Part shown: piece after piece, positions 15,070 to 22,931 of the stretch
Layout of the letters: each line of letters opens with the position of its first letter
Numbering within the stretch: position 1 is the first letter of the stretch
DNA from: Dehalococcoidia bacterium UBA3254
GTDB lineage: Bacteria; Chloroflexota; Dehalococcoidia; Dehalococcoidales; UBA3254
Assembly (NCBI GenBank): GCA_002362735.1
Contig: DEUU01000176.1
Location: 3,121 to 26,611, forward strand
DNA length: 23,491 bases
Direction: 5' to 3'
The notes under the pieces: model-generated
What the model saw: the letters and a program-made list of their open reading frames with translations, nothing else
Database searches by the model: none
What the model was told of the DNA's origin: nothing
Position numbers and translations under genes: made by a program

Positions 15070-15687
15070 TTATTCTTTTAACATTGCCCAAACTTTGAAG
15101 GATGTACCGGGTGCAATAAATTCATCCATTATCCGGAAACCGAAGTGCTGATACATACTGACGTTTTTCTCTTTGGCGGTTTCGAGATAACAGGGTAATT
15201 TTCCCGTATTTACCTGGGCTTGCATTTGTCTGTACAGTCTGGCGCCATATCCTTGGCCCTGATAACTCGGGTCTACCCCCAGCCCGATTAAGTACCAGTG
15301 AGGACCGGAAATGATATCCTGATGTTTATACTCGATATATTCATTAAAAGGCCGCATTCTATTTCCTGTTCCCAACCCCGCCTTTAAGATCAGCCAGATA
15401 GCTCCGCTGGAAAAGAGATGCCAGAACGATTCCGGATGATGAATACCACGGCGTCGCCAGACTGTAACTCCTTCCAGCCGCTCTGAAGTAGTGTATGTCT
15501 GATCGGAAGAAAATGAATATCTCAACGAGAACTCGAACATATAAGCGAGTCTGGTCTGACGATCTTTTTCTTCAGGATAAGCCAGGATTGAGATGGGGTC
15601 ATCCATAAAAGCTCGAGCCAGTATTCTGGAGGCTGGTTTGATCTGGTCTACTCTGAGGGCCACAAGGTCTTCCGGTTTTTTTGACAT
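15070..15687 (-). CDS. GNAT-family N-acetyltransferase
   Basis: The 205 residues contain the acetyl-CoA pyrophosphate loop in GLGVDPSYQGQGYGARLYRQM (about 136-155, Q/R-x-x-G-x-G/A form). This is followed by PCYLETAKEKNVSMYQHFGF, the usual GNAT motif B with the E-T and the Y-x-x-x-G-F end. The N-terminal half (ALRVDQIKPASRILARAFMDDP) is also typical. The acceptor cannot be told from sequence: it may be an amine, antibiotic or protein N-terminus. The start ATG at 15687 has little of a ribosome site. It is divergent from the MFS exporter across 156 bp; an acetyltransferase beside an exporter sometimes works in drug or toxin resistance, which is only a suggestion. Confidence 0.87.
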   Translation of the reverse strand: MSKKPEDLVALRVDQIKPASRILARAFMDDPISILAYPEEKDRQTRLAYMFEFSLRYSFSSDQTYTTSERLEGVTVWRRRGIHHPESFWHLFSSGAIWLILKAGLGTGNRMRPFNEYIEYKHQDIISGPHWYLIGLGVDPSYQGQGYGARLYRQMQAQVNTGKLPCYLETAKEKNVSMYQHFGFRIMDEFIAPGTSFKVWAMLKE

Positions 15688-15843
15688 TGGAGTTATTTTA
15701 CGCTATTTTGACGCGATTCGAAACCCTCGCCTTGTTCATAGATTTTTTAATTCTGTCACCATGCGGATTTTCGCTTTTTCAGAAGTCTTCTCCTTTTATT
15801 ATTTGTCTGTGGGGTAATTTCTTTTTAATGTCTCTCAGGCTGC

Positions 15844-17316
15844 GTGACAGATGACCGTAAACTGCCTATGATATTAAGTATGAGCGATGGAATGGGTAAC
15901 CGGGAAACCAGAAGGGATGGACCGGAAATAAAGCTGGAATCCCGGACAAGCAAAACAGTAGTTCTCATCATTGCAGTTCTGAGCTCGTTCCTCACCCCTT
16001 TTACTTCTTCCTCGATCAATATCGCTCTGCCTTCCATCGGCAGTGAGCTCTCGCTGGATGCTATCACTTTAAACTGGGTAGCTACAGCGTATTTGCTGGC
16101 GGCAGCAGCTTTCCTAGTGCCCTTCGGGCGGCTGGCCGATATTCGCGGACGGAAACGGATATTTCAGATCGGTATCGTTATCGATGCGATTTCATCTATC
16201 CTCTGCGCCGTTGCTCCAACCGGGGATTGGTTGATTATTTTCCGGATTTTGCAGGGATTTGGTGGGTCGATGATTTTTGGGACTTCGGTGGCTATTCTGA
16301 CGTCCGTCTATCCTCCTCAGGAAAGAGGTAGAGTCCTTGGCTTTAGCTCGGCGGCAGTCTACGCCGGACTTGCATCAGGACCTTTAGTCGGTGGATTGTT
16401 AACCAGCTGGTTCGGCTGGCCGGGTATCTTTTATCTCAATGCTTTGATAGGCGTGGCGATATCCGTGATCACTTTCTCTAAACTGAGAGGAGAGTGGGCA
16501 GGAGCTAAAGGAGAGAAATTCGATTATACTGGCTCGGTGTTATATGCAGTCGCCATCGTAATCCTGGTTTATGCTTTTTCTATCCTGCCGGCGTTATGGG
16601 GACTGGGAATTGTCTTTCTGGGGTTGGTTGGCCTGGCACTCTTTGCCCGATGGGAGATAAGTCAGAAATTTCCCGTATTGAATGTTGAATTCTTCCGAAA
16701 AAATACGGTCTTCGCCTTTTCTAACCTTGCGGCTTTTATCAACTACCTGGCGACCATGGCAATTGGGTTTCTTTTGAGTCTGTATTTGCAATACGTCAAC
16801 GGATTCTCACCGGAACATGCCGGGTTAATTTTAATCACTCAGCCGGTAATCATGGTGATTACGTCTCCTATAGCCGGGAACCTTTCGGATCGAGTTGAGC
16901 CGCGAATTTTAGCTTCTACAGGAATGGCTCTCTCCACTGCGGGTTTAATATTAATGACTTTTCTCGGAAGCAGCCCTAACCTGGTCATCATTTTTGTAGG
17001 CCTCTTTATTTTTGGTCTGGGGTTCGGTCTCTTTTCTTCGCCTAATACCAACGCAGTGATGAGTTCGGTGGACCGCAAGTTTTATGGGGTGGCCTCAGGC
17101 ACGCTAGGGACGATGAGGTTGACCGGTCAAGCTTTTGGCCTGGCGCTGGTATTGCTCTTGTTTTCGATCTTCATTGGTAAGGTACAGATCACTCCAGATT
17201 ACTACGCGCTTTTTTTGAAGGCCATGAAGATCGCGTTCGCGTTATTTGCGGTGTTATGTTTCATCGGCGTGTTTGCTTCTGCGGCACGAGGAAGGATACA
17301 TCAGGGTAAAGAATAA
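15844..17316 (+). CDS. MFS transporter, DHA2 (14-helix drug:H+ antiporter) type
   Basis: The 490 residues contain about 14 hydrophobic segments. The MFS motif A is GRLADIRGRKRIF after helix 2, and the motif C-type stretch GLASGPLVGGLLTSWFGW is in helix 5; the latter marks drug/proton antiporters. The first helix begins near residue 40 (VVLIIAVLSSFLTPFTSSSI) after a charged cytoplasmic start. The true start is uncertain: GTG at 15844 gives the longest frame, and ATGs at 15868, 15880 and 15892 are possible, none with a clear ribosome site. It should export an unknown small molecule with proton import. It converges on the methyltransferase gene with 7 bp between them. Confidence 0.88.
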   Translation: MTDDRKLPMILSMSDGMGNRETRRDGPEIKLESRTSKTVVLIIAVLSSFLTPFTSSSINIALPSIGSELSLDAITLNWVATAYLLAAAAFLVPFGRLADIRGRKRIFQIGIVIDAISSILCAVAPTGDWLIIFRILQGFGGSMIFGTSVAILTSVYPPQERGRVLGFSSAAVYAGLASGPLVGGLLTSWFGWPGIFYLNALIGVAISVITFSKLRGEWAGAKGEKFDYTGSVLYAVAIVILVYAFSILPALWGLGIVFLGLVGLALFARWEISQKFPVLNVEFFRKNTVFAFSNLAAFINYLATMAIGFLLSLYLQYVNGFSPEHAGLILITQPVIMVITSPIAGNLSDRVEPRILASTGMALSTAGLILMTFLGSSPNLVIIFVGLFIFGLGFGLFSSPNTNAVMSSVDRKFYGVASGTLGTMRLTGQAFGLALVLLLFSIFIGKVQITPDYYALFLKAMKIAFALFAVLCFIGVFASAARGRIHQGKE

Positions 17317-17323
17317 AGGATTG

Positions 17324-18076
17324 CTATTTTATGGCCACGCAAATTAGCTGGTCGCTCACTGATTTATCATAAGGTTCAGATGCATAACTGCCGTAAAAGC
17401 TGATATTGTTGAATCCGCAGTTTTTAAGCAGTCCTTCGAGGTCATCCTTCAAAAGTATAAGAGAAAAATCGATATCCCAAACTTTAAAATCACGGATTTC
17501 ATGACTGTGAAATATATCCAGAATATGATAGCTCGCTCTTTTTTCGAAATAATCGATCACAAAGACCCTGGAGAAATCCGGGGTATTTATGGCAGCCAGA
17601 AACCGGGGTTTTTGTTTCCATTGCTTATCGGTCAATCCCTGGGTAAGGACCAGCAATCCCCCTTTTTTTAAAACGGCATACATGCTACGAAATGCCTGGA
17701 ATACACTTGTTTCGTCCGGCATTTCCATGATCGCGGTGGAAAGACAGACCACGGCATCAAATTGTTCCGGAAAATGCTGTGGTAATTCCCGGTAATCAAC
17801 CTGGAATAATGGAATCTCTACAGAATGTTCTACAAAATTCTTCCGGGCTTGATCAATCATCGCCTCTGAAATGTCGGAACCCGTAGCATTCAGTCCGAGT
17901 GAATGAAAGAAAAGAAGGTCGCGTCCGGTACCGCAGGCACAGTCCAGAACTTTCTGAACCTTATTTTGATAAAAAAGCTGGTAGAAGAACTCAGCCCTCT
18001 GGGAATCACGTCTTTCGGGTTGGTCGAAGAAGAGATCATACCGGCTGGCGAAGCTTTGATAGCGGTCCTTATACAT
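17324..18076 (-). CDS. Class I SAM-dependent methyltransferase
   Basis: The 250 residues show the Rossmann SAM-binding fold. Motif I is VLDCACGTGRD (43-53), followed by NATGSDISEAMIDQARKNF (acidic residue after beta 2), then FDAVVCLSTAIMEM (motif post II region) and LKKGGLLVLTQG (beta 5). The family covers small-molecule and lipid methylation; no further motif gives a substrate. The C-terminal half has an inserted beta-rich part (SRVFVIDYFEKRASYHILDIFHS) common in the methyltransferase-11/25 group. It is divergent from the lipoprotein gene across 144 bp. Confidence 0.88.
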   Translation of the reverse strand: MYKDRYQSFASRYDLFFDQPERRDSQRAEFFYQLFYQNKVQKVLDCACGTGRDLLFFHSLGLNATGSDISEAMIDQARKNFVEHSVEIPLFQVDYRELPQHFPEQFDAVVCLSTAIMEMPDETSVFQAFRSMYAVLKKGGLLVLTQGLTDKQWKQKPRFLAAINTPDFSRVFVIDYFEKRASYHILDIFHSHEIRDFKVWDIDFSLILLKDDLEGLLKNCGFNNISFYGSYASEPYDKSVSDQLICVAIK

Positions 18077-18220
18077 TTCTTGACTATTATAGCAAATAGG
18101 ACCGGTTGGTTTGAAGAGCCTGGCTCCCTGATTGCAAAGGCGTTATAACTATGAGGCCAATAATTTACAATATAATAAAAGTAAAACATTACGCTGGTTG
18201 AATTCGGGAGGGGGTGAATC

Positions 18221-19195
18221 TTGAGATTAATAAAGTTGAAAAGTTTGATTTTTATTTTGTTTTTGTCCGTGATGCTGCTCAGTGTTTCGTTATTGGGAGT
18301 CGGGTGCAAATCCGGAATTGCAGGAACTGCGGCGGCTGAACTTGAAGCTACTATGGTGCCCCCCGTAGATCTGGACGTTTATGTTTATATTAACCAGCGG
18401 GTGCCCACTAAAATTCCGAAGAATTTGATCGGAATCTCTTCGGATATCTCGGTCCAGTCCCTGGCAATTTGGGGTATAATTGCCAGCTCCACTCAATACA
18501 CGGTAGCGGGTGCTTTGACTTTTACCAGTCCGGCGGATGCCAGCACAGTTTATGGACTATTTCCTGCTATATCTGATATTTATACCCGTCTTTCAAACAA
18601 CACAATCTACTTTTTGCAGGTTTCAGGTCCATCGGCGAGCAGTTTCAGAAGCGCCATCGATAATAATAATTTTAAGCATTTTGATGACTCAAGAGCCCTG
18701 GAGGAAGTATCTAAACTACCATACGGCGGGACTACAAATCCGGGCATTATCGGCGTTGTGAAACCCACTCAGCAAGCCGTTGACCTGGCGAAAAAATATG
18801 TGGACTCTAATACAGCCAATACCCTCCAAACCGTTTATTCCAATGGCAAACCTTCGGAAATTGCTCTGGGAGTTTTCAGTCCTCAGCCGCTTGATCTGGC
18901 AAATATCGCTCAACAGGCGTCCAACGGCACTATTCCAACTATTGATCTGGGCGTGGTAGTGGCGATAAGCTCGGCTTATCCGGGAATTATTTTTAGCCCG
19001 GTAGCTAATCGTGCTATTGCCGGCCAGGGATATCCTGAAGTGAAGGTAGGCAATTTGACAGCGTATAAAGACTCTACCAGTCTGGGCGGTAAAGCGGTTT
19101 CGATCTATCTGAATGTAAGCGGGAACCAGGTTTTTGTAGCAGCTTCCCCCAGAGACTCTTATGCACAGACTCTTTTAACCGGTATCCGCCGGTAA
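18221..19195 (+). CDS. Probable lipoprotein, function unknown
   Basis: The 324 residues start with a long lipoprotein-type signal: two lysines and an arginine, then a hydrophobic run to LLGVGC with Cys29 as the likely lipid site. The position -3 is Gly rather than Leu, so the lipobox is not perfect. The mature protein is rich in Ser, Thr, Asn and Ala, with repeated alternation of short strands, as in surface proteins, and has no other cysteine or known catalytic motif. The start is TTG at 18221, with GGAGGGGGTG placed 4 bp before it; no other start fits as well. I do not recognise the family. The gene is followed closely by dehydrogenase fragments, so no operon partner remains downstream. Confidence 0.75.
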   Translation: MRLIKLKSLIFILFLSVMLLSVSLLGVGCKSGIAGTAAAELEATMVPPVDLDVYVYINQRVPTKIPKNLIGISSDISVQSLAIWGIIASSTQYTVAGALTFTSPADASTVYGLFPAISDIYTRLSNNTIYFLQVSGPSASSFRSAIDNNNFKHFDDSRALEEVSKLPYGGTTNPGIIGVVKPTQQAVDLAKKYVDSNTANTLQTVYSNGKPSEIALGVFSPQPLDLANIAQQASNGTIPTIDLGVVVAISSAYPGIIFSPVANRAIAGQGYPEVKVGNLTAYKDSTSLGGKAVSIYLNVSGNQVFVAASPRDSYAQTLLTGIRR

Positions 19196-19205
19196 CTGAA
19201 ATCCT

Positions 19206-19271
19206 TTGTTCAGCGATGTAATAAACGAGTCTTCATACATCACTGGGCAGGTGATTGCCGTGGATGAGGGA
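19206..19271 (+). pseudogene. C-terminal scrap of a short-chain dehydrogenase (plus strand)
   Basis: The translation from 19212 reads SDVINESSYITGQVIAVDEG, which is the last conserved block of short-chain dehydrogenases (usually SDxxSYITGQxIxVDGG). Only about 20 codons resemble the family; upstream is the lipoprotein gene. Downstream, the frame becomes the antisense of the second fragment. It has no start of its own beyond a TTG at 19206 without a ribosome site. It is evidence of a deleted gene, not a working one. Confidence 0.6.
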
Positions 19272-19298
19272 CACGTGGAGATGAAGCAGCTAAGGATA

Positions 19299-19764
19299 TC
19301 AGCAGAGGATCAACCCGCCATCATGAACCACGGTGGCTCCGGTCATATAGCTGGAACAATCGGAGCTAGATATAGTAATAGTCCCTTCAGTTCACTGGAT
19401 TTTCCAACACGCTTAAGCAGTTTGCGCTGCGACAATAGCAGTCCCTTTAAAAATTCTATCGTCTTGTGAGGACATCTTAAATCCCATGCTTTCCGGTAAT
19501 CTGCTGGGGAAATGCATTCCGGGAGAGGGCTTTCACCTGATCGTATTTGGATACGTTTACCTCTATCGGCATCGTCCGGTGGCCGTATTTTTTAATAATA
19601 TTACAGGTCTCTTCTGTACGTTCTTTGATTATATCGGCGCAAATCACATCGGCGCCGAACTCCGCCAGAACATCACAGAATTCTTTTCCCAACCCACTGC
19701 CTCCGCCGGTTACTAAGGCCACTCTTCCGGTTAGATCGAAAAAAGGGTGTATTTGGAACGTCAT
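19299..19764 (-). pseudogene. Short-chain dehydrogenase, internally deleted and frameshifted
   Basis: The start is sound: GGAGGAGC precedes the ATG at 19764 and the N-terminal Rossmann half is normal (LTGRVALVTGGGSGLGKEF, with TGGGSGLG at 19-26, then GADVICADI and MPIEVNVSKYDQV). The frame stops at 19477 after 95 residues, where a full protein of about 250 would be expected. The middle with the Ser-Tyr-x-x-x-Lys active site is missing. Near 19456-19365 a second in-frame piece appears (KRVGKSSELKGLLLYL), and after a one-base loss at about 19364/19365 the end follows as SDCSSYMTGATVVHDGG, with a stop at 19299. The whole span is 466 bp. It is most likely a decayed gene; the 95-residue piece could still be translated but would lack catalysis. 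Confidence 0.8.
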
Positions 19765-19980
19765 TTTGCTCCTCCAAACAGTTTGTTTTATATAAACGAA
19801 ACAGAGAGTTTTCTTAATCCTGTCAGTTTTTTGATTTTTTAGTAGTAGATTATCGTACAAGATAGATGAGTATAATTCACTCACTCTATGGCTGTCAAGA
19901 GCTATTTACTTCCATCTCAAAGTTTTTCCTTACAATCTCCAGACCTGAGAGTGCTCAAGTCGGTCGAGCATCAGGACGGC

Positions 19981-20010
19981 TTTACCGCAAGAGTCGACAG
20001 AGAATATAAT
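19981..20010 (+). promoter_or_regulatory. Candidate promoter of the MBL-fold gene
   Basis: TTTACC (19981-19986) and a perfect TATAAT (20005-20010) are 18 bp apart. The start of transcription would be near 20017, about 34 bp before the ATG at 20051. The GAGGTG ribosome site lies in between at the right place. Confidence 0.5.
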
Positions 20011-20050
20011 GGATCTGACTTGAATCTGGAGTTGTATCGAGGTGCATGAC

Positions 20051-20980
20051 ATGGTGGATACCAAAAAGTCTGCAGAAAATGTATATATGATAGATGATGA
20101 TCTTTACTCTGTCCCCGGAACTGGATCAGTTTTCTTTCTCACTGAAGAAAAGAAGGCTCTGGTGGATACCGGTCCGGCATCATCCGCTAAGGTGGTTCTG
20201 GAGGGGATTCGGCAAATCGGTTTTCAACCCGAAGACGTGGACTATCTCATCATTACACATATTCATCTGGATCATGGAGGAGGAGCGGGCACTTTATTGA
20301 AAGAAATGCCGCGGGCGAAGGTATTAGCGCATTATAAAGGAATAAAACATCTGCTGGATCCTTCCAAACTGATGAGCAGCGCATACCAGGCTCTGGGCAC
20401 AATCCCTTTTGACCGGAATGGAGAAGTTTTAGCCATTGCGGAAGAGCGATTGATGCCGGTCTGCGATGGCGATATACTTAAGCTGGGCGATGAACAAACT
20501 CTCACTTTTTTAGAAACGCCAGGTCACGCTCCTCATGAACTCTGTATTTATGAAAGCCGGAACCGGGGGATATTCGTCGGCGATGGCGTCGGGCATTTTA
20601 TCGAAGGAACCGATATCATGGTCCCTATCACTCCTCCTCCCAAATTCGATCAGGAGTTATATATTCAGTCGCTTTACCGCATGATGAAACTCAATGCGGC
20701 CAGAATTTATTTTGCTCATTGTGGCTCTTCTGATCAGGTCATGAAAAGACTGGAGGATGCCATACGAAAACTTCGGGAACGGGAAGCAATTATTAAAAAA
20801 GCAGATGCGGAGCATAGGCTGGATGAAGCAGCCGAAAGAATTATTAAACACATTTGTGCCGAGTTGGAATTTCTTAAAAAAGACAGGAGTCCTATTTACG
20901 ATTATTGGGCCAGCGTGGACATTCCGATGTCGGCTCATGAGCATGTCCGCTACTACCGGAACAAAAACGGACTGAATTAA
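20051..20980 (+). CDS. MBL-fold metallo-hydrolase
   Basis: The 309 residues carry the zinc motif H70-x-H72-x-D74-H75 in YLIITHIHLDHGGGAG. Further metal ligands are likely in TPGHAPHE (about 157-164), GDGVGHF and the late FAHCG, as in binuclear-zinc hydrolases of the glyoxalase II/lactonase kind. The start follows the usual MBL order: DLYSVPGTGSVFFLTEEKKA and VDTGPASS. The C-terminal 90 residues form a helical extension (MKRLEDAIRKLREREAII...), which may shape the substrate site or a dimer. Possible substrates are a thioester, lactone or other ester. ATG at 20051 is chosen because GAGGTG lies six to seven bp upstream; a GTG at 20042 overlaps that site. It follows the dead dehydrogenase and has its own promoter. 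Confidence 0.88.
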   Translation: MVDTKKSAENVYMIDDDLYSVPGTGSVFFLTEEKKALVDTGPASSAKVVLEGIRQIGFQPEDVDYLIITHIHLDHGGGAGTLLKEMPRAKVLAHYKGIKHLLDPSKLMSSAYQALGTIPFDRNGEVLAIAEERLMPVCDGDILKLGDEQTLTFLETPGHAPHELCIYESRNRGIFVGDGVGHFIEGTDIMVPITPPPKFDQELYIQSLYRMMKLNAARIYFAHCGSSDQVMKRLEDAIRKLREREAIIKKADAEHRLDEAAERIIKHICAELEFLKKDRSPIYDYWASVDIPMSAHEHVRYYRNKNGLN

Positions 20981-21084
20981 TAATACTCAAGTATCCGGAC
21001 AAAGGATCTTATTCGCCACTGATCCAGACCATGCGTTTATCCAGAATATTTGCTGGCGAAAATAAGCCTGTATTCCCTCCCGTC

Positions 21085-21705
21085 TCAGCCGGTTTGAGCC
21101 GGGTAGCGGTGATTATTGCGGAAGAGTCCACGGACCACATCTGCCAGCCCTGTCACTTTTTTCGGCTCTTCTTTGCTTTCAACGATCTGGACCAGGGCTT
21201 CCACCAGATTATTCTGGTTGTTTTCCAGCGCACTTACCTTTTCATTCAAGCTATTCAGCGCAGGACCTAACCAGTCCAGATTTGCATTGAGTCGGGACGC
21301 TTTTTCGATCTCGGTATAGGCAGTCTTAAGGCGGTGTTCGAGTTCGAGTACCTGGAGTTCTTTTTGCTGGAGTAATTCCATCGTGTGGGCTTTCTCGGAT
21401 TCCAGAGCAGCCAGTTTTCCAGCTGTCTCGTCTATAATACTTTGCAGGTTTTGTGCTTTTATTTCAAAGTCCAGCTGAGCATTAACCTGACAGGCTGCGC
21501 AGTAAATCGGAGCTCCTTCGACAAATGGGTTTCCGCATTTAGAGCACGTGGCCGTGAGCATCTGTCTCCGTGTCGAGCGGCAGTCTTTGCAGCGATGAGG
21601 CGGAGTGAAACCTTTGGTTTTATAAAATTCCTGCTCGTCTTCAGAGAATATAAATTCCTTACCGCACTGGTTGCAGGTAAGGGTCATATCAGTGTATTTA
21701 AACAA
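21085..21705 (-). CDS. Double zinc-ribbon, coiled-coil protein
   Basis: The 206 residues start with a zinc ribbon of the zf-trcl type: C11, C14, then FIFSEDEQEFYKTKGF, then C39, C42 (HRCKDCR). A second ribbon follows with C54, C57, C69, C72. From about 75 to 190 the protein is a heptad-rich coiled coil (QNLQSIIDETAGKLAALESE, LQVLELEHRLKTAYTEIEKA and others). There is no membrane helix. This first ribbon is common as a stand-alone or N-terminal domain of unknown function in bacteria, including Dehalococcoidia. The start is TTG at 21705, with GGAGG five bp upstream; an ATG at 21687 would give 200 residues but has no ribosome site. A nucleic-acid or protein-bridging role is only a guess. Confidence 0.82.
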   Translation of the reverse strand: MFKYTDMTLTCNQCGKEFIFSEDEQEFYKTKGFTPPHRCKDCRSTRRQMLTATCSKCGNPFVEGAPIYCAACQVNAQLDFEIKAQNLQSIIDETAGKLAALESEKAHTMELLQQKELQVLELEHRLKTAYTEIEKASRLNANLDWLGPALNSLNEKVSALENNQNNLVEALVQIVESKEEPKKVTGLADVVRGLFRNNHRYPAQTG

Positions 21706-21889
21706 TTCATCCTCCCGGTTAAAAAACCTTATAACAGTATAACGGAGGAAAGGTTAAAAAGATAGGTCATCCAACCGAAAACTTTGGATAAGGATATTTA
21801 ACCGTACCTTATTCTCTTAACATAATGATAGCATGAAATTGTTAAGATATTGTTAAAATATCCACGAGATTAGGTTGGGGTTGATCCAC

Positions 21890-22255
21890 TCAATCTACGA
21901 AGGTGGGTGACTTCTGTTTTTCCTCACTCTTCTGCCATTCATCCCGTAAAACTGAATGAAGGTACAGTTTGGCATTCTGTGGCATTTTAGTGAAGGGAGG
22001 AGCGCCGGTCCATTCAAGGGAAAAGTCTCTTTTAACTTTTTCAGCTTGCCATTCCTCTTCAACATGAGCGATATGGTTTTCGGCTTCTTTGACATCAATC
22101 GGCCGGCCTGGCTGAGGTAACCGATTTTGGGCAAATCCATATACTACCGCATTATGAATATCGAGAAGGGTCTTCCACATTTCCAGGGCTCCGATTTCGA
22201 TATATTGCTGGTCGGAGTATACTCGCGGTTCGATGTGTCTCACTGGGCGCCTCAT
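21890..22255 (-). CDS. Hypothetical protein, third gene of a three-gene operon
   Basis: The 121 residues are hydrophilic, with no signal or membrane segment and no cysteine. The stretch MWKTLLDIHNAVVYGFAQNR is helical and amphipathic; WQAEKVKRDFSLEWTGAPPF is rich in aromatics. I do not recognise the family. Its ATG at 22255 overlaps the TGA of the 43-codon ORF before it (ATGA), and its own ribosome site is weak, so translation is probably coupled. It is the last gene of the operon; nothing like a terminator follows in the 180 bp before the zinc-ribbon gene on the same strand. Confidence 0.65.
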   Translation of the reverse strand: MRRPVRHIEPRVYSDQQYIEIGALEMWKTLLDIHNAVVYGFAQNRLPQPGRPIDVKEAENHIAHVEEEWQAEKVKRDFSLEWTGAPPFTKMPQNAKLYLHSVLRDEWQKSEEKQKSPTFVD

Positions 22256-22383
22256 TGGGTAATTCTCTTAGTTTGTTCCGGACAAAGTTTTTCGGGCGGG
22301 AATGGCGAAATCCGGGGCTCTGGAAAAACTTGTGGCATCGTCTTAATAGAGGGTTTAACATCTGGCTTAGTAACCGCTGGCAT
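22252..22383 (-). CDS. Small proline-rich ORF, 43 residues, between two coupled genes
   Basis: This frame was found by reading the sequence. ATG at 22383 is preceded by AGGAGG at a spacing of 6, a near-perfect ribosome site. It starts 17 bases inside the end of the 111-residue gene and stops with a TGA that overlaps the next ATG. The product, starting MPAVTKPDVKPSIKTMPQVF, has 10 Pro in 43 residues, one Cys and no hydrophobic helix, so it is likely unstructured. A longer ORF in another frame over the same bases (22152-22361) has no ribosome site. The product could be real or the frame could serve mainly to carry ribosomes to the next gene. Confidence 0.55.
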   Translation of the reverse strand: MPAVTKPDVKPSIKTMPQVFPEPRISPFPPEKLCPEQTKRITQ

Positions 22384-22702
22384 GGCTGACCTCCTGCTGT
22401 GGAAAATCTGGTTTTCGACCTAGATAAGCTTCATACAATTTCTTTTTTAGAGAGAAGCCTACATCCTCTTTACCGAAGCGAAAAGTGATGGGTAAAATGG
22501 CCAGTAACCATTTCATTTCGGCTTCCAGAAGCTCAAATTGACCACTTCCATCTACAATTATTTGACCTGCTTGGAAACGCATTTGTTGCACATCCGGTTT
22601 CATGAGGTACTCTAAGTAGTCGGCACTGTAGTTGTGAAGAGTCAGGACCCAGTCTACAAGCATGGCTTCTTGGGGATCCACTTCTATCCGGTAACCTTCC
22701 AT
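22367..22702 (-). CDS. Hypothetical protein, first gene of a three-gene operon
   Basis: The 111 residues start MEGYRIEVDPQEAMLVDWVL. A helical part (PQEAMLVDWVLTLHNYSADYLEYLM) is followed by QMRFQAGQIIVDGSGQFELL and a hydrophobic stretch MKWLLAILPITFRFGKEDVGF that looks too broken for a membrane helix. I do not recognise the family. The ATG at 22702 is chosen because AGGAGGTG lies eight bp upstream; a GTG at 22711 sits inside that site. The start of the next ORF lies in its last codons. Confidence 0.65.
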   Translation of the reverse strand: MEGYRIEVDPQEAMLVDWVLTLHNYSADYLEYLMKPDVQQMRFQAGQIIVDGSGQFELLEAEMKWLLAILPITFRFGKEDVGFSLKKKLYEAYLGRKPDFPQQEVSHASGY

Positions 22703-22862
22703 AATTGCCACCTCCTGAAAAATACATTTGAGTTCCGGTATAAGTTTGGGAAGTGTCTACTAAACAGGATATAACTTCTGAAATCCCAATTCATCCATGA
22801 AACTGCTAATGAATAGTCGTAGATAGTGCTTAGAAGTGATTTGGGTTAGTACGGAGAGACTG

Positions 22863-22906
22863 GTATTAACAAAACAGCCTGTTCCGATTTCAGGAACAGG
22901 CTGTTT
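22863..22906 (-). terminator. Rho-independent terminator of the alcohol dehydrogenase gene
   Basis: A 14-bp perfect stem, AAACAGCCTGTTCC at 22872-22885 with its complement at 22893-22906, encloses a 7-base loop (GATTTCA). On the minus strand the stem is followed by a T-rich run (TTTTGTTAAT). It lies 26 bp after the stop codon of the dehydrogenase gene. On the plus strand the T-run is shorter, so its main direction is minus. Confidence 0.9.
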
Positions 22907-22931
22907 GAAAATTTAAGATTGCAGATTAATA

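Noticed and set aside
19206..19469. An 87-codon plus-strand ORF as a real gene
   Set aside because: Only its first 20 codons resemble a dehydrogenase end; the rest is antisense to the minus-strand dehydrogenase remnant.
21012..21060. Inverted repeat TTCGCCA...TGGCGAA between the convergent MBL-fold and zinc-ribbon genes
   Set aside because: Arms of only 7 bp with a 35-base loop and no T-run; too weak for a terminator and likely by chance.
22152..22361. A 69-codon minus-strand ORF
   Set aside because: No ribosome site, and it overlaps the better supported 43-codon ORF and the 121-residue gene in another frame.
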